Shown one piece after another: positions 17,948 to 26,148 of a stretch of DNA of 63,911 nucleotides. The notes under the pieces are model-generated. The model was not told the origin of the DNA. It made no database searches and worked only from the letters and a program-made list of their open reading frames with translations. This DNA is from Latescibacteria bacterium UBA6620. Lineage in GTDB: Bacteria; Latescibacterota; UBA2968. Made by a program: the position numbers and the translations under genes. The stretch covers positions 14,190 to 78,100 of the forward strand of contig DJHM01000045.1 of the NCBI GenBank assembly GCA_002433075.1, written 5' to 3'. Within the stretch, counting starts at the first letter, position 1. Every line of letters begins with the position of its first letter.

Positions 17948-19130
17948 TCTCTTCACACTAAGGCAGCGGTTGGCAACGTTGCTACTGTGTCTTTTTTCCA
18001 TCACCGACGCGTACAGCGGGTCGATTTTTTCGGTGGCGGACCTCGGATACGCGGTACGCAGATTAGACAGCCGGTCGATCGGGATGGGCGGAGCAGGGAG
18101 GGGCATTGTAGACGGTCGAAACTTCAGTAGCCACAACCCGGCTACAATCGCTTCCTTCGACCGGGCCGCCCTCTCGGCTCTTTACGTCGCGCAACGTCGA
18201 TCGATCAGTGACGTGGCAGGAAGGAGCGAGGCGGTTGCTGACGGGGACATAGGCGGCATCCGACTGATGCTTCCTGTGAGGCAGGGATTCGTTCTTGGGC
18301 TCGCGCTAGATCCAGTCAGCGACATGGATGCGTCCGTCATCGACACGACCGGGACAGGGCAAACGAGGAGTGTTGTCCGATTCAATGGCTCTGGCGGCCT
18401 CCAATCCCTTGGGATCGGGGCTGGCTACAAACTCGGAGAGCGCTTCTTTGTCGGGAGTCGACTCGACCTGATGGTGATCGGCACGATCACTGAATCCTGG
18501 CGAAAGGACTTTCTTGATCGGCGCCTACTACCCTCGAGGGACTCGGTCATTCGCACGTTTCGAGGGTATCAGCCTCATTTTGGCGCAGCTTATGCAGTGA
18601 ATGGCTTCAGCCTTGGCGTGGCCGTCAAACCGTCCGTAGAAATCAGAGAAACCCGAGTACGAGAGACTCGGTCCGTGCAAATCGGCCTTCTTCCGTCGGA
18701 ATCAGCAACCGAGATGGATTTCGAACTGCCGCTCGTGCTGGGTGGTGGCTTGGCCGTAACCCGTTCGGATAAATGGATCGCCGCACTCGACGTAGAGGTG
18801 GCGCGATGGAGCGATACGGGAGGGCGTCGAAAAGACACCACCGAAATCGCGGGGGGAGTGCTGTATCGGACTGGCTGGAACGACCCAATCCGTCGGCAGC
18901 GTCGTCACGAGCTGACGGTGGGTGCCTTCCGACGCGGACTTTACTTCGATACAGGGATTGCCGACCAGATTTTTGAGACTGGCGGGAGTTTCGGCCTCAC
19001 GATCCCTTTCAAGGGGACCGGAATTTTCCGGTGGGTCCTCGAGGGGGGGCGACGTGGCCGGACTCAGGAGCACGGCGCTTCAGAGACGTTCCTCCGTCAG
19101 ACGTTTTCGATTACTGGTTGGATGGACTGA
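17940..19130 (+). CDS. Outer-membrane beta-barrel protein (FadL/PorV-like)
   Basis: A 396-residue protein with a signal peptide (TLLLCLFSITDAYSG) followed by RSIGMGGAGRG and NPATIASF, the N-terminal pattern of FadL/OmpP1 and PorV/PorQ-type barrels. Alternating strands run to the C-terminus, ending in an aromatic-rich strand (QTFSITGWMD). Probably an outer-membrane channel or secretion-associated barrel paired with the upstream lipoprotein. Confidence 0.65.
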   Translation: MDSLFTLRQRLATLLLCLFSITDAYSGSIFSVADLGYAVRRLDSRSIGMGGAGRGIVDGRNFSSHNPATIASFDRAALSALYVAQRRSISDVAGRSEAVADGDIGGIRLMLPVRQGFVLGLALDPVSDMDASVIDTTGTGQTRSVVRFNGSGGLQSLGIGAGYKLGERFFVGSRLDLMVIGTITESWRKDFLDRRLLPSRDSVIRTFRGYQPHFGAAYAVNGFSLGVAVKPSVEIRETRVRETRSVQIGLLPSESATEMDFELPLVLGGGLAVTRSDKWIAALDVEVARWSDTGGRRKDTTEIAGGVLYRTGWNDPIRRQRRHELTVGAFRRGLYFDTGIADQIFETGGSFGLTIPFKGTGIFRWVLEGGRRGRTQEHGASETFLRQTFSITGWMD

Positions 19131-19134
19131 GCGC

Positions 19135-20148
19135 GTGTCGAGGCTCAGGAAAGAAGTCATCCAACGTCGATGGGTCAATATTTCGACCGATCGGGCTGAC
19201 TTCGTCGTGGATAGGGAGAGGGTGAATATGGCCTTCTCACCCTTTTCCAAAGGAAATAAAGGGCGCAAGCCCGGAGAAGTCTATGCCATCTGGGAGGGTG
19301 ATCGAGCCGCCAACACACCAGGCTGGCAGGTGCGGGTTGTGCCGAACAAGTTCCCCGTTCTCGGAATCGAAGGGGACACCGAAACCGCCCGGGACGGCGT
19401 ATTCGAAGAGATAGACGGTGTGGGTGTCCACGAAGCTGTGGTCGATACACCGAGGTCCGAGCCTGATCTGGCCGACTTGCACCCCGACCAGGTTGGGCGT
19501 GTCTTCAGAGCATGTCGTGAACGACTTCGGGACCTCGTTAACGACCGCCGACTCCGTTACCTCCTGGTGTTCAAGAACCACGGCCTGGAAGACGGGGCTC
19601 CGGTGTCCCGCTCCCACACGCAGATCATCGGGCTTCCGGTGACTCCAATAACCGTTCGGCAGGAGCTGACTTCAACCCGCCAGTAATACGAAGAGCATAA
19701 AAGGTGCCTTTTCTGCGATGTAGTTCGGCAGGAATCCGAGAGTCGTGAGAGGGTCATCCTTGAGACGGACCGCTTCCTTGTCTGGGCCCCGTTCGCTTCC
19801 AGGTTTCCTTACGAGATGATGATCGCCCCCCAGATTCACAGTCACGACTTTTCCGCATCAGACGACGCAATGGTAACGGCACTTGGTCAGACCGTCCACC
19901 ACGCGCTCGGCCGACTCAAGAATGTGTTGTGTGACCCTCCCTATAATTTCGTCCTCCACACAACGCCCAACGTCAAATCGGAACCCCAATCCCCGCACTA
20001 CTGGTCCACGATCGAAAGGGACTATCACTGGCACCTCGAGATTATTCCCCGTTTAACGCCAGTGGCGGGGTTCGAGTGGGTGACGGGCTTCTACACCAAT
20101 CCGATGCCGCCTGAAGCAGCTGCTCGTTCTCTCCGCACCACGGGCTGA
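19135..20148 (+). pseudogene. galT: galT-type galactose-1-phosphate uridylyltransferase, interrupted by an in-frame stop
   Basis: The frame from GTG 19135 matches GalT, which swaps UMP between UDP-glucose and galactose-1-phosphate. TAA at 19684-19686 stands where a Tyr is expected (STRQ-YEEHKRC), and the same frame continues to 20148 with the second HIT-like domain (CLFCDV, APFASRFPYEMMIAP, YHWHLEIIPR). The first half also lost conserved residues: AFSPFSKGN replaces the Cys-x2-Cys zinc motif, and SRSHTQII has Arg for the first His of the H-x-H pair. The 3' end overlaps the convergent antiporter gene by 58 bases. Probably non-functional; galK lies 9 kb away and is intact. Confidence 0.75.
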
Positions 20149-21326
20149 CTGCCCGAACCCCTCCTCGAGTTCGAACACAAAGAAACGATCAGGGCAGGCA
20201 GGACGCCCGCCGACAGGAAAAGAGCCGTCAGGAACAGGACGGGGTCGTGAGCGCGTGCCCCCAGGAAGAGGTGCGCAGGCACCACGAGTGGAACGAGCAG
20301 GGGGAGTGCAACTCCCTGGGCGTAACTCAGGGTCCAGATTCCCACAGGGGCTCCCGTGAGCCGGCTTCCCAGAATGCCTCCCAGTGTTTTTCCAGTGACG
20401 AGCGTGAGGAGGTAGACGGCGAGGAACTCCCATTCGATGGCGCCAAGATCGGCCAATCGATGAGGCTGGAGATGCGCCGCGATGTTGCCAAGAATGAAGG
20501 GGCCGAGGTGGGCTGAGCTGTCCTCCAATGGCTTCAAGCCATCGCGGAAGGCCCGAGCTCGGAGACCAAAGCCGAAACCGAACCCTGCACCCAGCAGCAG
20601 AGGGTGGATTTCACAGTAGTAGGACAGTCCCGTGAGGGCCCCTCCCACGAGGATGAAAAGCACATAGTGCCCGGGCTCCGTTCTTACTGCCCGATAGCAT
20701 CGATATGTGAGCTCCAGCAGCAGAATCAACAAACCAGCGACCGCAAAGGCTCTCTTCGATAGACCGAAGGATTCCAGATCGGGAACAACAGTTAACCCCA
20801 GAAGGATGAGGACAAACGCGGACACCAGTGTGGCCTGCGCAAGCGGCTCCCTTCGTTCCGGGACTGTCAACTGGACGAACAGCGGCGCAGTAGTCGAAGC
20901 CAAGAGACCCAGGCGGAGACTCTCCTTCAGATCGAGAGGATACATCCAGGAGAAGAGGGCACTGCCAATGAGGGTGCACCCTATGACAGGGGCGGCCGCA
21001 GCGATCACTGTGCGACGATTCAGGGTTACGGGTCGCGAACACGTTGCACCCAGATATAAACCCACCCAGGCAAAGCCCAGTGCGATAAAGGGTTGGACCG
21101 TCTGAAGCGCCGATGTGGACAGCAATCCTGTTGGCCCAAGCAAGAATCCACCGGCGATCGCACCGACAGGTGGTGACAACCGACAGTTCCTGAAGAGTCG
21201 TGCGCCAAGAATGGGGATGACCAAGACGATGCCAAGATAGGTCGAGGGCTCCGTCAGGGGTGCTGGACCCGACTGAGCCAGGTAGACCATTGTCGCAAGT
21301 AAGAAGCATATAAAGAGGTTTCTCAC
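20091..21326 (-). CDS. Multi-pass membrane protein, CPA2-antiporter-like (paralogue B)
   Basis: A 411-residue protein with about 11-12 hydrophobic segments, resembling a cation:proton antiporter half of the CPA2/Kef type (PPVGAIAGGFLLGPTGL, then FIALGFAWVGLYLGA). The GTG start at 21326 overlaps the upstream stop by four bases and is chosen over longer alternatives that lack a membrane segment. It is the paralogue of the preceding gene, with identical length. No TrkA-N or regulatory domain is attached. Transported ion unknown. Confidence 0.7.
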   Translation of the reverse strand: MRNLFICFLLATMVYLAQSGPAPLTEPSTYLGIVLVIPILGARLFRNCRLSPPVGAIAGGFLLGPTGLLSTSALQTVQPFIALGFAWVGLYLGATCSRPVTLNRRTVIAAAAPVIGCTLIGSALFSWMYPLDLKESLRLGLLASTTAPLFVQLTVPERREPLAQATLVSAFVLILLGLTVVPDLESFGLSKRAFAVAGLLILLLELTYRCYRAVRTEPGHYVLFILVGGALTGLSYYCEIHPLLLGAGFGFGFGLRARAFRDGLKPLEDSSAHLGPFILGNIAAHLQPHRLADLGAIEWEFLAVYLLTLVTGKTLGGILGSRLTGAPVGIWTLSYAQGVALPLLVPLVVPAHLFLGARAHDPVLFLTALFLSAGVLPALIVSLCSNSRRGSGSQPVVRRERAAASGGIGLV

Positions 21327-22558
21327 GTGGCTGTTCCGTTCTGCGTCCCACGGCTTACAGAGGCGACCCGCCCTGGCAGGACGATCGACTGGGACAGAGC
21401 GACTGCCAATAACAGACCTGCAGAGAGTGTGGCGCCTCCCATGGGGAACAGGAGAAGCTGAGCGATCAGACCGATCGATGTTCGGCCCATGGGCAGCCAC
21501 GCGTAAAGTGAGTGGTTCTGTCCCCGTGGAGGTTTCGTTTGGGGGACAAGGGCAGCAAGAGACCGGCTTGTTCTTGCCAGCCCCCGTAGTAAAAGAAAAG
21601 CCAGAGCGACGGCAGCCGTAGCTGACGGATCGATTGAAACCGGCGAGTGATGCCCAGCGATTAGTGCACCGAGGGTGAGTACGAATATGGGTTCAACAAT
21701 GCTTGTGGCATACTCGGACAACTCGGCAATCTCACGCTTTCGGACGGTCGTATTGATGACCCATACACCCCCGACGAATCCCGCGACGATCACAGGAAAA
21801 CCCAGTTGTAAGCAAGGGCCGGTAATCGCCGCACACGCAGAGAGGGTAAGAAACGTACAACGTTGACCGTTTCTGTGGGCGCGAAACACAAAGTCGACCA
21901 TGATCCCTAGTAGCAATCCCAGACTGGCCAACACGGCAATCGTCGGAAGGTATCCGGTCACCCGAAAAGGCCCGATCAAGCCGAGAGAAGGGGTCGACAC
22001 GACGGGGTAGAGCAGGCATAGAAGAAGGACGGCAGCAGGATTGGCCATGAAAGAAACGGGCGATGCGACTGGGGCAATCGGCTTCCCCGTTCCGACCCCG
22101 AAGAATCCTGAAGATCTCGCGGTGAGTCCAATGACGGACAGCACCAGAACTGCCACGTAGGTGAACCCATCGTCAACAAGTTGAGGGGAGGCGGGCGGCA
22201 CCAGGATAGAGAGCACGGAAAAGAGTGCGACGAATGAAACCATAAGCAGAATCACTTCGGTCCTGACTTGCCCTGGGTTTGCCTGTTGCAGCTGCCGGAA
22301 ATCGAAGTCAAGTCCCGCGCGAAACCCGATCCAGGTCAGACCGATGCCAAGCAGCCCTTTGAGAGCGGGGGTGTAGCTGTGCAGGTGAAAACCCTGGTGC
22401 GACATGATGAGTACAGTTGCAGCACCAAGGACGAAGAAATGCCACCTGCCGCCGCGCAGGCTTTCGAAGATGGCGGGAAGTCCGTACCGTTGGTAGAGAT
22501 ACATCCCTAGCAGGAATAAGGAGCAGCCGGCTGAGGCAGAAATGATGAGGGTGACCAA
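21323..22558 (-). CDS. Multi-pass membrane protein, CPA2-antiporter-like (paralogue A)
   Basis: A 411-residue protein with about 11-12 membrane spans. The segment GIGLTWIGFRAGLDFDF aligns with GFAWVGLYLGA of the downstream paralogue, the region of the family that follows the first bundle. The TTG start is preceded by AGGAG. Two tandem, translationally coupled paralogues of the same length suggest a hetero-oligomeric transporter. A sigma-70 promoter and two short perfect palindromes lie directly upstream. Confidence 0.7.
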   Translation of the reverse strand: MVTLIISASAGCSLFLLGMYLYQRYGLPAIFESLRGGRWHFFVLGAATVLIMSHQGFHLHSYTPALKGLLGIGLTWIGFRAGLDFDFRQLQQANPGQVRTEVILLMVSFVALFSVLSILVPPASPQLVDDGFTYVAVLVLSVIGLTARSSGFFGVGTGKPIAPVASPVSFMANPAAVLLLCLLYPVVSTPSLGLIGPFRVTGYLPTIAVLASLGLLLGIMVDFVFRAHRNGQRCTFLTLSACAAITGPCLQLGFPVIVAGFVGGVWVINTTVRKREIAELSEYATSIVEPIFVLTLGALIAGHHSPVSIDPSATAAVALAFLLLRGLARTSRSLAALVPQTKPPRGQNHSLYAWLPMGRTSIGLIAQLLLFPMGGATLSAGLLLAVALSQSIVLPGRVASVSRGTQNGTAT

Positions 22559-22566
22559 CAGGGTCT

Positions 22567-22578
22567 CCTGATATCAGG
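22567..22578. promoter_or_regulatory. 12-bp palindrome overlapping the antiporter RBS
   Basis: CCTGATATCAGG is a perfect palindrome whose end forms part of the Shine-Dalgarno AGGAG of the antiporter gene on the minus strand. It could be an operator or an RNA hairpin that masks the ribosome site. Confidence 0.4.
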
Positions 22579-22591
22579 TTTCGTCGATCGC

Positions 22592-22624
22592 GAAAGTATA
22601 CTTTCTGAAAGCTCGTTGCGTCAA
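22592..22624 (-). promoter_or_regulatory. Sigma-70 promoter of the antiporter pair, with palindrome at the -10
   Basis: On the minus strand TTGACG (22624-22619) and TATACT (22600-22595) are 18 bases apart. The -10 sits inside GAAAGTATACTTTC (22592-22605), a perfect 14-bp palindrome placed where a repressor would block RNA polymerase. Confidence 0.65.
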
Positions 22625-22656
22625 GCCAGCTGTGCGCCTCCAAGTCGGGCATGATC

Positions 22657-22686
22657 TTGACAAGCTCTCGAACGATGGAGTATATT
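22657..22686 (+). promoter_or_regulatory. Strong sigma-70 promoter of the RsbW-hpf-hprK operon
   Basis: TTGACA at 22657-22662 and TATATT at 22681-22686 with an 18-base spacer, about 39 bases before the start codon of the 57-residue protein. It diverges from the antiporter promoter. Confidence 0.75.
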
Positions 22687-22724
22687 CTCACTCGCGGTAA
22701 CCTCTATTCTTCTTAAGGTTTACC

Positions 22725-22898
22725 ATGGCAAGGCGTCCGTTCGTCGGGCTGCTGTTCCGGTGTTGCAACGTCTACGCACGGGCCTACCTCAACGCAAAGG
22801 GCACGGCCTATGCTGCCACGTGCCCTCGCTGTTCGGAGCGCGTTCGCATCGCTGTCTCACCCAAGGGGACGAAAGGCCGATTCTTCTCGGCCGGGTGA
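22725..22898 (+). CDS. 57-residue conserved Cys-rich protein
   Basis: A small protein starting at ATG 22725, the first gene after the strong promoter. It has a Cys-Cys pair (FRCCNVY, residues 13-14) and a later C-P-R-C pair (residues 33 and 36), then a GTKGRFFSAG end. The four Cys could bind zinc, and the compact pattern (CCNVYAR, YLNAKGTAY, CPRC) looks like a conserved small family I recall from planctomycete-type genomes; that recollection is unverified. Codon use matches its neighbours. Function unknown. Confidence 0.65.
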   Translation: MARRPFVGLLFRCCNVYARAYLNAKGTAYAATCPRCSERVRIAVSPKGTKGRFFSAG

Positions 22899-22920
22899 CG
22901 CGCCACTTTAGAAAGCCGCC

Positions 22921-23364
22921 ATGTCCCAGGACACACCCGAAGTGCTCGAGATTAGCATCCCGAGCACTTACGACGCGATGGAAAAAGTCGCTGGCCTCAT
23001 CGAGGAGGCGGGTCGGCGTGTGGGAATCGGAGAAGACGACGAGGTCGATCTGATGATCTCCGTCATGGAGGCGGTGAATAATGCCATTCAGCACGGAAAC
23101 GAAGAAAATCCTCAGAAGGAAGTTCATATCCGAATCGTCACCGCGGCCTCCGAGCTCATCTGTACTGTTCGGGACGAAGGAGGGGGCTTCGACCTCGCGC
23201 AGGTCCCGGACCCCCTTAGGAAGGAGAATCTTCTCAACCCCTCGGGTCGGGGGATTCTGATGATGCGGGAATTCATGGACTACGTGGATTTCACAACCGA
23301 TCCCGAAGGAACATCTGTCAGGATGAGGAAAACGTTCGATCCGGCAGCACCAAACCACGCTTGA
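22921..23364 (+). CDS. RsbW-type serine/threonine kinase/anti-sigma regulatory ATPase
   Basis: A 147-residue GHKL ATPase with the N box EAVNNAIQHGN (near residue 50), G1 box DEGGGFD (near 89) and G2-like GRGILMM (near 109). Proteins of this form phosphorylate anti-anti-sigma factors and bind sigma factors. No partner STAS protein or sigma factor lies beside it. It is in the operon with hpf and hprK, which suggests a stress or carbon-state role. Confidence 0.88.
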   Translation: MSQDTPEVLEISIPSTYDAMEKVAGLIEEAGRRVGIGEDDEVDLMISVMEAVNNAIQHGNEENPQKEVHIRIVTAASELICTVRDEGGGFDLAQVPDPLRKENLLNPSGRGILMMREFMDYVDFTTDPEGTSVRMRKTFDPAAPNHA

Positions 23365-23383
23365 AAATTCGTGGGAGGATCAC

Positions 23384-23707
23384 GTGAACATTAGAGTCTC
23401 CGGCCACCATTTCGACATATCAAACGCGATTCGTGAGCACGTCGAGCAGGCTGTAACGAAGCTGGAACGGTACTACTCCCCACTCATCGATGTTTCCCTC
23501 ACAATCCTCCAGGAGACGCACGAATTCCGTGCCGACACCGTGGTGAACGTCTCTTCGCAGACGCTTAAATATTCTATAGAGGGCGAAAAAGTTTATACGG
23601 CCATCGACTTGTCACTTGAAAGGATGGGAACCCAGCTCAAGAAACTCCACGACAAACGTCGCGATCGTCGTCCGGACACACACAGCCAGCCCGCCGGGGG
23701 AGAATGA
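23384..23707 (+). CDS. hpf: Ribosome hibernation-promoting factor (short form)
   Basis: A 107-residue S30AE/HPF-YfiA family protein, which binds the 30S decoding site in stationary phase. The family pattern is clear: VSGHHFDISNAIREHVEQAVTKL, then F-R-A-D-TVVNVS and YTAIDLSLERMGTQLKKL. The length is that of short HPF without the dimerisation tail. GTG start preceded by GGGAGG. It overlaps hprK by four bases. Confidence 0.93.
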   Translation: MNIRVSGHHFDISNAIREHVEQAVTKLERYYSPLIDVSLTILQETHEFRADTVVNVSSQTLKYSIEGEKVYTAIDLSLERMGTQLKKLHDKRRDRRPDTHSQPAGGE

Positions 23708-24678
23708 ACGTGCAGAGCGTGACGGTCGGAGAAGCCATAGAACTCTTTGGAGATAAACTTGATCTAACCCTCGAGGCTGGTCAGGGCGGCTTGGAGAACG
23801 AACTGGTTTCAAGCGACGTGCACCGCCCGGCCCTCGCCCTCGCCGGGTTCGTGGGACTCTTCACCTTTGACCGTGCTCAGATCCTGGGTAACACAGAGAT
23901 GTTGTACATCCTGAGCCTCCCCGAATCCCGACGGCCAGAGGTACTGAAAACCATCTACCAGTTCGACATTCCCGCGGTGATCGTGACGGATGGCAACGAA
24001 GTACTGCCTACCCTCCGACATCTTGCGGACGAAAGAAACATACCCCTCCTGACGACATCCTATTCGACAACAAAATTCGCCCACTTGTTCTCACTATACC
24101 TCGACGATGTCTTCGCCCCACACACAGCGCTTCACGGCTCATTGGTCGATGTCTACGGTATCGGGCTCCTCTTGATGGGCCGTAGTGGGATCGGCAAGAG
24201 CGAAATCGCCATCGATCTGGTAGAACGTGGACACCGTCTGGTGGCCGACGACGTTGTCCTGGTTTCACGGAAACTTCAGGGGATCCTCGTCGGCACAAGT
24301 GGAGAGGCGCTGCGGGATCACATGGAGATCAGAGGACTGGGAATTCTCAATGTGAGGAGCATGTTCGGTGTACGTGCGACGCGTTTGCAGAAGAGAATCG
24401 AGGTCATCGTCAAGCTGGTGGAATGGAACGAGTCGACGGGATTGGATAGGATCGGACTCGAAGAAGACTGGGCTGCAGTTCTGGATGTGGAGGTGCCCCA
24501 GGTGACAGTGCCGATCTACCCGGGGAAAAATATCACGGTGATCGCTGAGGCTATTGCTATGAACTACCAATTGAAAATCCAGGGATACCATACCGCGCAC
24601 GAGTTCAACCGCAGACTGGTTGATCGCATGAATCAGAAGAAGCGATCGGAGGTCGTGCTCAGGGCCGACGTCGAGTAG
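23704..24678 (+). CDS. hprK: HPr kinase/phosphorylase
   Basis: A 324-residue bifunctional enzyme that phosphorylates and dephosphorylates a Ser of HPr. The N-terminal domain (about 1-130) ends in S-R-T-like loops. The catalytic domain has Walker A GRSGIGKSE (near 159), LVADD (near 180), and the family signature MEIRGLGIL (near 208). Length is standard. No PTS gene is seen within the window, but hpf-hprK adjacency is common in bacteria. It likely senses carbon status. Confidence 0.93.
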   Translation: MNVQSVTVGEAIELFGDKLDLTLEAGQGGLENELVSSDVHRPALALAGFVGLFTFDRAQILGNTEMLYILSLPESRRPEVLKTIYQFDIPAVIVTDGNEVLPTLRHLADERNIPLLTTSYSTTKFAHLFSLYLDDVFAPHTALHGSLVDVYGIGLLLMGRSGIGKSEIAIDLVERGHRLVADDVVLVSRKLQGILVGTSGEALRDHMEIRGLGILNVRSMFGVRATRLQKRIEVIVKLVEWNESTGLDRIGLEEDWAAVLDVEVPQVTVPIYPGKNITVIAEAIAMNYQLKIQGYHTAHEFNRRLVDRMNQKKRSEVVLRADVE

Positions 24679-24690
24679 CTGGAGGAAGCA

Positions 24691-25599
24691 ATGATCTGCA
24701 GAAGAGTCATTCCTGTTGCAATGCTTGTGCTCGTTTGGGCGTGCGAAGACCGCGAAAAGCAAGCCGCTTACGATCTTGGGTTGGTGCGGGACCTGGAAGA
24801 GAGTGTCACTGATCTCCAGAAAGCCATCGAGAGGTATGACGATGTCGCCACCACCCACCGAGGGACGAAATCTGGTGAACGCGCACAGATCCGGGCCGCC
24901 CAGCTCAGATCCATCGAATCCAGAGTAGGCGATCTTGCCGTTGCCACCGGTGACTCTATTTACAGTATCGGCGTTGACATAATCGCATCAGCGTCCGGAT
25001 ATCCACCCGCAATGAGGGGCATTGCCAACCACCTTTACCAGAAGACGCGGTTGTGGGGACGGGCAGCGGCGACGAGAAAAGATCAGGCTATGATCGAGCG
25101 GGTATTGAAGACGTGGAGTTTCCAGGACTCGATCTGGAGCTTATATGATTTCCGAGCGATTCCCGAGGATCGCAACGCGAAGAATCTGCTATGCAACCAG
25201 GCGCTCGAGGTGGCTAGAATGTTAGAGGGGCTCAAGCGGTACAAGGAGGCTCTCCAGGTCGTCAGCAAGGGTATCGATTACGGGGAAGGAAATGACGAAC
25301 TGGCACGGGCAAGGGTGTTCGCTTCCTTCTACCAGTTCCGGGGCGGAGCATTCGATTCAGCCATCGTAACTGCCGAGGAAGCGTTGACCAAGGAGGACCT
25401 GTCCCACAACCTCAAGGCACGCGCCAATCACGTGATTGGACTGGGTTATACATATAAGTTCCAGGATTCAGATCAGGTGGAGCACCTCGAAGCAGCCATT
25501 GACGCGTTGAATCTGGCAATCGGCCTGGATCCAAGCATGTCAGACGTAAGAAAGCTCCTGAAGCAGCTGCGGAAGAAGAAGGCGTCTCTGGCCTCTTGA
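24691..25599 (+). CDS. TPR-containing lipoprotein
   Basis: A 302-residue protein with a short lipoprotein signal (MLVLVWAC near residue 18). An N-terminal coiled-coil-like segment (DLEESVTDLQKAIERYDDV) is followed by helical repeats resembling TPRs (about 165-290: ALEVARMLEGLKRYKEAL, AIVTAEEALTKED, LEAAIDALNLAIGLDP). Probably a periplasmic scaffold. It overlaps the next gene by four bases and ends the intact part of the hprK operon. Confidence 0.65.
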   Translation: MICRRVIPVAMLVLVWACEDREKQAAYDLGLVRDLEESVTDLQKAIERYDDVATTHRGTKSGERAQIRAAQLRSIESRVGDLAVATGDSIYSIGVDIIASASGYPPAMRGIANHLYQKTRLWGRAAATRKDQAMIERVLKTWSFQDSIWSLYDFRAIPEDRNAKNLLCNQALEVARMLEGLKRYKEALQVVSKGIDYGEGNDELARARVFASFYQFRGGAFDSAIVTAEEALTKEDLSHNLKARANHVIGLGYTYKFQDSDQVEHLEAAIDALNLAIGLDPSMSDVRKLLKQLRKKKASLAS

Positions 25600-26089
25600 C
25601 TGAAAAAAGGGAACCGACCTGGCGCGTGCTGGTGATTGACAACGATCGGCTCTTTCTCGAGATCGTCGATCTCAGTCTCACCCGATCAGGCTGTGAGGTG
25701 CACGTTGCCGCCGACCCGCGGGAAGGATTAAACGAAGCACTCAAGGGCTTGAGGAGATCCTCCGCCTCCTCAAGCCCTTGAGCCTACACCAGAAAATTGC
25801 CGTCGTGAGTGGATCGGATTCGAAGGATGCGGAGGCCCGGGTACGGAATCTCGGTGCGTCAGGCTATATTCAGAAGCCTGTGAACACGAGAGCTCTCCAC
25901 GGATTACTGTTGGGGATCCTCCAGGAACGCGTTCGCCAAAGAGCACCGGAAGAGGCGCCGCGTGATCTTCGTTTCTTGGGGCGGCTCTCCACCTTCGTTT
26001 TCGTAGACCCGGACCCGGAGGGGGGCAAGCAGGCGGCTGCCGTCGGAATCCTGGTGAGCCTCGGGTCGATCCTCTACTCTCTCAGATAA
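25596..26089 (+). pseudogene. Response-regulator receiver gene with internal loss and frameshift
   Basis: The first frame (TTG 25596 to TGA 25781) encodes the start of a receiver domain (VLVIDNDRLFLEIV, then CEVHVAADPREGLNEAL). The end lies in another frame to 26089 (EILRLLKPLSLHQKIAVVSGSDS, then GYIQKPVNT with the conserved Lys). The strand with the phospho-accepting Asp, about 20 residues, is missing between them. The break coincides with a perfect 17-bp inverted repeat. As it stands the gene cannot make a working receiver. TTG start overlaps the upstream stop. Confidence 0.75.
25740..25782. repeat. Perfect 17-bp inverted repeat inside the receiver gene
   Basis: Arms CTCAAGGGCTTGAGGAG (25740-25756) and its exact complement (25766-25782) flank a nine-base spacer. 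The right arm encodes the expected LLKPLS of the receiver; the left arm falls where the phospho-Asp region should be and throws the frame. This looks like a copy made by template switching. Confidence 0.85.
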
Positions 26090-26102
26090 CTCAGGCGAAA
26101 CC

Positions 26103-26129
26103 ATCGCCGGATTGTCACGATCCGGCGAT
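26103..26129 (+). terminator. Intrinsic terminator of the hprK operon
   Basis: Perfect 10-bp stem ATCGCCGGAT/ATCCGGCGAT with a seven-base loop, followed by TTCTCT, 13 bases after the receiver stop codon. Confidence 0.7.
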
Positions 26130-26148
26130 TTCTCTAGGGCACATATTG

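Noticed and set aside
22760..23053. 97-residue frame overlapping the small Cys protein and RsbW
   Set aside because: It is the +1 frame of two real genes and has Arg-rich, motif-free sequence.
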